A stretch of 29,946 bases of DNA from Sulfurimonas sp. (GTDB lineage: Bacteria; Campylobacterota; Campylobacteria; Campylobacterales; Sulfurimonadaceae), in the NCBI GenBank assembly GCA_021648465.1, contig JAKISR010000024.1, positions 1 to 29,946 on the forward strand, given 5' to 3'. Below are positions 25,358-29,946 of the stretch, in pieces. Both the position numbers and the translations under genes were made by a program. The first letter of the stretch is position 1, and every line of letters begins with the position of its first letter. The notes under the pieces were generated by a model, which had not been told where the DNA came from, did not search any database, and worked only from the letters and a program-made list of their open reading frames with translations.

Positions 25358-26622
25358 CCAAATCATCAAACAAGAGATTCGAAAATTTAACGAAATCATT
25401 AGTTTCGCGTGCGGATAAAAATTATCAGAATAAGTACGAAAAAAGTTACCTAGCTGAAGCTTTTGAATCTAGACATAATACATATATGGATTCAATAGTT
25501 TCTAATCTTGATATATATTCTGATGATAATTTTGTTGAAAAAACTATAGATGACTTTAGACTTCTTGTTGGAAAAAGTGGTCAATATAAGCATCGAGAAA
25601 CAATTGGTACACATCCAGATTTTACAAATATTGAAGGAACAAATATAATTGAAAATCATTATATAGTATCAATGTTTGTTGACATAAAAAACTCAACTTC
25701 AATTTATCTTAAAACAAAAGACTTAGTTTGGACAAAAACTTTTAAAAACACAGTTTTAAGAACTATTAGCATTTTTATGAGAATATTTGATGGTCATATC
25801 CATAGATTGCAGGGTGATGCTGTTTTTTCATATTTTGGATGGAGAGATAAATCTGAAGAAGATGCAATTATAGATTCATTAAATGCTGCTAGCTTTTTAC
25901 TATGGTATATTGAAAAAAAATTAAATCCTCAATTAATAGAATTGCAATATGAACCATTAAAAATTAGAATTGGTATTGATTATGGAAATTCTGAGGAAGT
26001 TATTTGGTCTGAATATGGACTTGCTCCTGCAACTGAAGTTACAACAACAAGCTTACATGCAGATTTAGCAGCAAAACTTCAGAACAGAGCTTCATCTAAT
26101 ACTATAATGATTGGTGACAATATAAAAGAATTTTTAGATTTACCTGATGAATTTATAGATATCAAAAAATATCAAAAAAATTATGAAGATATTGAGGATA
26201 AATATATACTTAATAAACCTGAAAAAAAATATAGAATGTGGATATTTAAACATAATAATTATTTAAAATATTTTCCATTTCTTCAAGCAGAAAATTTTAA
26301 CTTAAAGTGTAATACAAATAATTATCAATATTATTCAAATCTTTCAGCTTTAGAAAAAAATGAAAGTTTAAAATATACATTAGAGCATCCATTTTCACTT
26401 CCACATAGAGGGTTAAGTAATATTAAGTTTGAATGGACTAAAGAAAATAGGGGAAAAGAAGCTAAGCTAAAAAACTCTAATGGTAAATTACAAGCAAGTA
26501 AAAGTTTTAGAAATACAGCAAATGAATCAACTTTGTATAGAGGTCATCATATAATGCAATGTAAAGTACTTCAAAATGGAAGAGTGCAAGAAACATTAAA
26601 ATTTGGGATTTTCATTAAGTAA
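25354..26622 (+). CDS. Pycsar-type class III nucleotide cyclase (PycC-like) with AGS-C-like sensor domain
   Basis: 422 residues, soluble. An N-terminal helical extension (1-100) precedes a class III cyclase domain (about 103-290). SMFVDIKNSTS holds the first metal aspartate (Asp110), and RLQGDAVFSYFG the second (Asp155). IRIGIDYGNSEE (205-216) and TTTSLHADLAAKLQNRAS (230-247) match the later core strands and the helix that normally carries Asn/Arg catalytic residues. Here that stretch reads HADLAAKL, with Lys where classical cyclases often have Arg. The C-terminal ~75 residues (NIKFEWTKENRGKEAKLKN ... ESTLYRGHHIMQCKVLQNGRV) fit the AGS-C sensor domain. The combination, with the coupled membrane effector, points to Pycsar rather than an ordinary cAMP cyclase. 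Whether it makes cCMP or cUMP cannot be read from the sequence. Confidence 0.8.
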   Translation: MTKSSNKRFENLTKSLVSRADKNYQNKYEKSYLAEAFESRHNTYMDSIVSNLDIYSDDNFVEKTIDDFRLLVGKSGQYKHRETIGTHPDFTNIEGTNIIENHYIVSMFVDIKNSTSIYLKTKDLVWTKTFKNTVLRTISIFMRIFDGHIHRLQGDAVFSYFGWRDKSEEDAIIDSLNAASFLLWYIEKKLNPQLIELQYEPLKIRIGIDYGNSEEVIWSEYGLAPATEVTTTSLHADLAAKLQNRASSNTIMIGDNIKEFLDLPDEFIDIKKYQKNYEDIEDKYILNKPEKKYRMWIFKHNNYLKYFPFLQAENFNLKCNTNNYQYYSNLSALEKNESLKYTLEHPFSLPHRGLSNIKFEWTKENRGKEAKLKNSNGKLQASKSFRNTANESTLYRGHHIMQCKVLQNGRVQETLKFGIFIK

Positions 26623-26623
26623 A

Positions 26624-26691
26624 AACTAACAAAACAGAGTATCCAATAAATTACCTAGCGGCAATTTATTGGCTATCTTCGACCGTTATCT
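26624..26691 (+). repeat. attC-like site B (68 nt) ending the Pycsar cassette
   Basis: R'' AACTAAC begins 1 base after the cyclase stop, and the R' end GTTATCT is at 26685-26691. A central inverted repeat CCAATAAATT (26643-26652) / AATTTATTGG (26663-26672) encloses the loop ACCTAGCGGC. The 54 bases between the outer boxes differ from site C at only 4 positions. Asymmetric unpaired bases in the arms are as expected for a folded single-strand recombination substrate. Confidence 0.7.
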
Positions 26692-26711
26692 TAAAAAAAT
26701 AAGGAAGTTTT

Positions 26712-27575
26712 TTGAAACATAATAATGGAAGAGATTATGAAAAATTTGTCGCTAATTTGCAACAAGCTTTATTGGATGCTGAAAATATTACAAATCAAAC
26801 AGATGTGATTATTGAACTCAATAAGAAAATTATAGATAACTGTGATATAGAACGAGAGTTTGATTTATATTGGGAATACACATTTGGTGGATTAACATAT
26901 AAAACCATCATAGAATGTAAAGATTATAATTCTAATATATCACTTGAAAAAATTGATGCATTAATTGGGAAAACCAGAGATATACCTGATTTAAGAGCAG
27001 TATTCGCTACCAAAAAAGGGTATCAATCTGGAGCAAAGAAAAAAGCTGAACAAAATAAAATCGATTTATTAATCATAAGAGAACAAAATGATTCTGATTG
27101 GCAAGATAAAAATGGAAATTCATTTATAAAAATTATAAATATAGAAATACATATGAATATGCCTGCACAAATTACAAAATTTGAACCTCGAATTAATGCC
27201 AATTGGCTTAAAGATAATATAGATATGTCTAAACCACTTAATATGTCTGGCTTAAATAATGAAATTTTTATTGAAGATATAACTAAGAATGAAAAATATT
27301 CTTTATTTGATTTATCTAGTAAATTAACTTCACTTGGAAGTAAAGAATTTGGAAACTTTTCTAAAAATGAACAGTTTGATAATGCATTTATTTGTTATAA
27401 AGATGTTAAATTAAAAATGGATTCATATTTATGCGAATACACAATAGCAGAACCTCATAAAAGTGTAATCGAAAAAGATTTTTCTAAGGAACTTATAGGT
27501 GTTATTGAATATCTACAACAAGGTACAAAGAAATCTATTTTCAAAAAAGGTATAATCAAAGAACAACAACTATAA
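26712..27575 (+). CDS. Mrr-like PD-(D/E)xK restriction endonuclease-fold protein
   Basis: 287 residues from TTG at 26712, chosen because AAGGAAG lies 4 bases upstream and no in-frame ATG is near. The N-terminal ~125 residues form an Mrr-type nuclease: GRDYEKFVANLQQAL helix, REFDLYWEY with catalytic Asp51, IIECKDY with Glu68 and Lys70, then helix EKIDALIGKTRD and strand AVFATKKGYQSGAKKKAEQ. The order D-E-x-K is complete, so activity is plausible. The C-terminal ~150 residues (from about 140, NIEIHMNMPAQITKFEPR) are unrecognised and could be a target- or ligand-sensing domain. No methylase is beside it, so it may cut modified DNA (type IV-like), which is inference. It is alone in its cassette; attC B precedes and attC C follows 1 base after the stop. 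Confidence 0.72.
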   Translation: MKHNNGRDYEKFVANLQQALLDAENITNQTDVIIELNKKIIDNCDIEREFDLYWEYTFGGLTYKTIIECKDYNSNISLEKIDALIGKTRDIPDLRAVFATKKGYQSGAKKKAEQNKIDLLIIREQNDSDWQDKNGNSFIKIINIEIHMNMPAQITKFEPRINANWLKDNIDMSKPLNMSGLNNEIFIEDITKNEKYSLFDLSSKLTSLGSKEFGNFSKNEQFDNAFICYKDVKLKMDSYLCEYTIAEPHKSVIEKDFSKELIGVIEYLQQGTKKSIFKKGIIKEQQL

Positions 27576-27576
27576 A

Positions 27577-27644
27577 AGATAACAAAACAGAGTAGCCAAT
27601 AAATTACCTAGCGGCAATTTATTGGCTATCTTCAGTCGTTAGAT
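27577..27644 (+). repeat. attC-like site C (68 nt) ending the Mrr-like cassette
   Basis: R'' AGATAAC (27577-27583) is exactly complementary to the start of its own cassette (G+TTATCT at 26685-26691). The R' end GTTAGAT is at 27638-27644. The central stem is a perfect 13-bp inverted repeat, TAGCCAATAAATT (27593-27605) / AATTTATTGGCTA (27616-27628), with loop ACCTAGCGGC identical to site B. Same total length as site B. Confidence 0.72.
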
Positions 27645-27665
27645 AACCAAAGGAACATTACAAAA

Positions 27666-28274
27666 ATGACAACTATTTTTATTTTAATGGTATTGATATT
27701 AATATTTGTAAAATCTCCATTTGGAAAGGGCTTAATAGGTGAGTCTTTAGTAAATTTGGCGATAGCTTTTAGATTGAATAAAAATGAGTACCAGCTATTT
27801 AAGAATGTCACCATTCCAACTAAAGATGGTACAACACAAATCGATCATATAATAGTTTCAAAATATGGAATCTTTGTCATTGAAACAAAAAATATGAAGG
27901 GTTGGATTTTTGGAGATAAAAATCAAAAAACATGGACTCAAAAGATATATAAATATACTAATAAATTTCAAAATCCATTACATCAGAACTATAAACATGT
28001 TAAAACATTGGAATCGTTGTTGAACATCAATAAAGACAAAATTTTTTCAGTAATCACTTTTGTTGGCGATAGCACATTTAAAACTGAAATGCCTGATAAT
28101 GTAACATATACAGGAGGATTTATTAATTTTATCAATTCTAAGAAAGTTAAATTGTTTTCAGAACAAGAAATTATGAATATTAACTCATTAATTGATACAA
28201 AACGATTATCTCAAAAATTTAAAACAAATTTAAAGCATGTTCAAAATTTGAAAAATATTGTTCCAGCCTTTTAA
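27666..28274 (+). CDS. NERD-domain nuclease-like protein with N-terminal membrane helix
   Basis: 202 residues. A short hydrophobic helix (about 3-15, TIFILMVLILIFV) is followed by KSPFGKGLIGESLVN, the usual opening of NERD proteins (conserved Glu26). The nuclease core reads GTTQIDHIIVSKYGIFVIETKNMKGWIFG, giving Asp60, Glu73 and Lys75, the PD-(D/E)xK triad. FQNPLHQNYKHVKTLESLL follows, typical of the domain. The C terminus (KHVQNLKNIVPAF) ends at 28274. NERD proteins are nuclease-related and often defence-linked; the substrate is unknown. AAAGGAA lies about 10 bases upstream of the ATG. The stop sits exactly where the sequence turns GC-rich, and its last ~55 bases overlap the antisense hsdS frame, so the native C terminus may be slightly altered. 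Confidence 0.75.
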   Translation: MTTIFILMVLILIFVKSPFGKGLIGESLVNLAIAFRLNKNEYQLFKNVTIPTKDGTTQIDHIIVSKYGIFVIETKNMKGWIFGDKNQKTWTQKIYKYTNKFQNPLHQNYKHVKTLESLLNINKDKIFSVITFVGDSTFKTEMPDNVTYTGGFINFINSKKVKLFSEQEIMNINSLIDTKRLSQKFKTNLKHVQNLKNIVPAF

Positions 28275-29364
28275 CCGTATAGTAAGTATATGCCTCACAG
28301 CCTGATTTATGTCGCAATGCAGCTAAGCCACGACCAATACAACAATCGGCTGTTGCTTTATTTACATCCCCGACTGGGGCTCGTACACTCAACAAGGTAT
28401 CCCCTGTTTTTGCATAACGTTTTGGGGCTGTGCAGTAAACTCTGTTCACGGGATAACGCCACCCAAAATCCCTTCGACCTTGAAAAAAAGGTATTCCTTC
28501 TCCTTCTTCGTTGTAAGTATGACCAGGGGGGGATTGCCCCATTGTTACATCAAACTCTTTTCCAATGGTAGAGGTCCCCCACCCCCTCGGAATCAACCCC
28601 AACTCCGACTCAACCAGTTCATCGGGAAACAGAGCAGCCGTAGCAACAAGCTGTTTACGTTGATCATCAGAAAGCTGATCGAACTCAGCTTCGCTTTTGC
28701 CGCTGATGGCGCACATGGCGGCACGTTCGGGGTCGCGGCCTGCAGCTTTGGCTTTAATCTTGGCTTTAACCGGCTCGAAATCGACAAACCAGCTTTTAAA
28801 GATGGCCTGAGCGATCTGTTCGAGGGTTTGGTTGGTTTGGCGGTTGAGTTCGATTTTGTCGTCAATAGCCCCCAAAAAGACTGCGATGTATTTCTGAGCA
28901 TCAATCGGTGGAATTGTGAGTTCAAACTTTGGGATATCAGCACATTTCAAACTCTCAAAAATAGCGCCAACATTAATAAACTTGCCAACTTGCTCCCACC
29001 ACTCTGAACCACGAACCAACCACCTAAGAAACGGCGGAAACACTTTAGTTCCATCAGACCTGAGCAATACCAGGTTTTGACCTAAAGCACACTCGAGACC
29101 TTGATGTACAAATGCTGTTTCCCCAGGGTTGCACCGTCTGGACAAGATTACATCGTTAATTTTTGGCTTAGCCTTCCTTGTCCATTCTTCTAAATGCTCG
29201 CGAGAAATTCGGCGAGCATCGGCTATATCAACTCGCCCAGCTTTTATCTGTGGAATAGCCACATAAGGAAACCCAACATCAGACGCTGGTGGCGTTTTAT
29301 GGACACAATCGAGGAGAGTGACGTTAGCCTCTTCCAAAGACATAGTTCGCCAATCAGCAGTCAT
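28219..29364 (-). CDS. hsdS: Type I restriction-modification specificity subunit HsdS, C-terminally truncated
   Basis: 381 residues from ATG 29364 (MTADWRTMSLEEANVTLLDC); a TTG two codons earlier is in frame. It is plainly GC-rich, unlike everything before 28275. TRD1 (about 5-165) ends in LTIPPIDAQKYIAVFLGAIDDKIELNRQTNQTLEQIAQAIFKSWF, the first conserved coiled-coil region. TRD2 starts around 265 (GLIPRGWGTSTIGKEFDVTMGQSPPG) and runs to GRGLAALRHKSGCEAYTYY. In intact HsdS a segment like EGTVFGSI and a second coiled coil of about 60 residues should follow. Here the frame runs into DNA antisense to the NERD gene and stops. The last 15-20 residues are therefore probably not HsdS, and a functional subunit is doubtful. 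hsdM lies upstream with an 11-base overlap. Confidence 0.82.
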   Translation of the reverse strand: MTADWRTMSLEEANVTLLDCVHKTPPASDVGFPYVAIPQIKAGRVDIADARRISREHLEEWTRKAKPKINDVILSRRCNPGETAFVHQGLECALGQNLVLLRSDGTKVFPPFLRWLVRGSEWWEQVGKFINVGAIFESLKCADIPKFELTIPPIDAQKYIAVFLGAIDDKIELNRQTNQTLEQIAQAIFKSWFVDFEPVKAKIKAKAAGRDPERAAMCAISGKSEAEFDQLSDDQRKQLVATAALFPDELVESELGLIPRGWGTSTIGKEFDVTMGQSPPGHTYNEEGEGIPFFQGRRDFGWRYPVNRVYCTAPKRYAKTGDTLLSVRAPVGDVNKATADCCIGRGLAALRHKSGCEAYTYYTVKRLEQYFSNFEHALNLF

Positions 29365-29946
29365 ACCCAAGCCCCGCCAAATTCCGCTTAATCTGCTCTT
29401 CTAACTCCGCACTCTTCACAAACTGCCCCTGCAACTGCCCCGTCAACCGCGCCATCTTCTCGGCAAAGGGTTCGCCATCGTCCTCCTCTTCCGGCGCACC
29501 GACATAACGCCCCGGCGTCAGCACAAAGTCGTGTTTTTTGATCTCATCCAGACTGGCATGACTTGCAGAAACCGGGAATATCCGCGTAGGGTGGGCACTG
29601 CCCACCATCACCGTCGTCCGCATCGTTTTGAAGGGCGGATTCGCCATGATGGTGTCGGCACGCAGGTCGGGGTGCTGATCGTTGGTGAAGGTGTTGGCCA
29701 GTTCCTTGCCGAAGTTGAAATCGAGCCCGCGAATGACCATGTTCATCGCCGCCAGCTGCCAGGTGATGTGGTTGTATTCCTGTCCGTAGATCGAAACCCC
29801 GCCCAGCTTGATGAACTGTTCACTCTGCACGAAAATCAGCTCGAACCCATGGCCGGGTCGTAGACCCGCCCGGCAAAGGGCTGGAGCATTTCGACGCTCA
29901 GACTGACAATCGACTTGATGGTATGGAACTGGCCGCCTTTTTTCCC
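29354..29946 (-). pseudogene. hsdM: Type I DNA methyltransferase HsdM remnant, frameshifted and internally deleted
   Basis: Read from the right edge on the minus strand, KGGQFHTIKSIVSLSVEMLQ and AGRVYDPAMGS match the HsdM core, but motif I has Met where the family has Cys (DPACGSG). A TGA at 29838-29836 interrupts it. The adjacent frame resumes FVQSEQFIKLGGVSIYGQEYN ... HPDLRADTIMANPPFK, including the catalytic NPPF. After NPPF the protein jumps through about 22 unrelated residues to LDEIKKHDFVLTPGRYVG and the HsdM C terminus, so roughly 150 residues are missing. The unrelated piece encodes a palindromic repeat (29590-29606). A one-base deletion explains the frame change. It cannot be an active methylase as it stands. 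It is cut by the right edge of the window. Confidence 0.8.
29590..29606. repeat. GGTGGGCA-C-TGCCCACC palindrome at the hsdM deletion point
   Basis: A perfect 8+1+8 palindrome with flanking CGTAGG. Similar GGGTGGGCA/TGCCCACCC palindromes are widespread dispersed repeats in GC-rich proteobacterial genomes; the translated form VGSAHPT is a familiar artefact of them. It sits exactly where about 150 HsdM residues are missing, suggesting insertion plus deletion. Confidence 0.6.

Larger units (their letters stand above)
24643..28275. mobile_element. Integron gene-cassette array without integrase (CALIN-like), four cassettes
   Basis: Proposed cassettes, cut G^TT at each attC 3' end: A 24643-24824 (no gene); B 24825-26685 (Pycsar-like pair); C 26686-27638 (Mrr-like nuclease); D 27639 to about 28275 (NERD nuclease, attC lost). 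The key test is internal. In an integron each cassette's first six bases plus a preceding G form the box complementary to the R'' box at that cassette's own end. A: GTTGCAT vs ATGCAAC, 7/7. B: GTTAGCT vs AACTAAC, 6/7. C: GTTATCT vs AGATAAC, 7/7. D: GTTAGAT vs TTTTAAC, 5/7 (truncated). All genes point the same way, have short leaders and no internal promoters that I can see. No integrase or attI is in the window, so mobility depends on an integrase in trans. Confidence 0.68.

Noticed and set aside
24851..26622. CBASS system (CD-NTase plus membrane effector)
   Set aside because: The enzyme is a class III cyclase fold (VDIKNST, QGDAVFSYFG), with no CD-NTase GS motif; Pycsar fits better.
26624..27644. 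Reading the two 68-nt palindromic repeats as rho-independent terminators or a CRISPR array
   Set aside because: Only two copies ~950 bases apart, no U-tract, and outer boxes that vary in step with cassette starts; terminators or CRISPR repeats do not explain this.
28290..29391. Several plus-strand ORFs in the GC-rich tail (28290-28571, 28480-29007, 29194-29391)
   Set aside because: They are shadows of hsdS, whose conserved TRD and coiled-coil motifs are on the minus strand.
29531..29863. Plus-strand 110-residue ORF over the hsdM remnant
   Set aside because: It lies opposite recognisable HsdM sequence (NPPF, IKLGGVSIYGQ); an Arg/His-rich antisense translation.

Overview
The window is mostly a low-GC, gene-dense chromosome segment of a Campylobacterota bacterium (former Epsilonproteobacteria), probably a Sulfurimonas-like relative. 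The evidence is the AT-rich codon use, a class II DAHP synthase, a DUF1882-type protein, a stand-alone trpE, and the order cvpA - (fur) - lysS - glyA - DUF1882. From memory this order resembles the Helicobacter pylori block HP0181-HP0184. No 16S gene or species marker is present, so the genus is inference.

Housekeeping part (1-24300). The window opens with the first 41 codons of htpG on the minus strand. Then come a small membrane protein, an M48 lipoprotein protease, an ABC-F ATPase and, convergently, DAHP synthase. A long plus-strand run follows: GGDEF cyclase - cvpA - fur - lysS - a Cys-rich unknown - metE - glyA - DUF1882 - SPOR protein - trpE - aroE - DUF3592. A minus-strand aldo/keto reductase and a compact minus-strand operon come next: mltA - recR - mlaA - mlaC-like - MMPL/RND exporter. 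The mlaA/mlaC/MMPL trio looks like an envelope lipid-trafficking module. dnaJ, divergent from mltA, ends this part with a clear hairpin terminator.

Accessory part (24300-28275). A gene-free stretch carries repeated GGACA/TGTCC motifs. After it lies what I read as an integron cassette array without an integrase (CALIN-like). It has three attC-like sites, two of them 68-nt near copies. Cassette boundaries obey the integron rule: each cassette's first bases, preceded by G, are complementary to the R'' box at its own end. The cargo is defence-like: (1) a two-gene Pycsar-type module, a transmembrane effector overlapping by ATGA with a class III nucleotide cyclase that has an AGS-C-like sensor domain; (2) an Mrr-like PD-(D/E)xK nuclease; (3) a membrane-anchored NERD nuclease. 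This array is the most interesting object in the window.

Tail (28275-29946). Composition and codon use change abruptly to GC-rich. This part holds the 3' portion of a decayed type I restriction-modification locus on the minus strand: an hsdM pseudogene with a frameshift, an internal deletion and a palindromic repeat, and an hsdS cut off at its C terminus where the cassette array begins. It is either recent foreign DNA or a chimeric assembly join; the sequence alone cannot decide.
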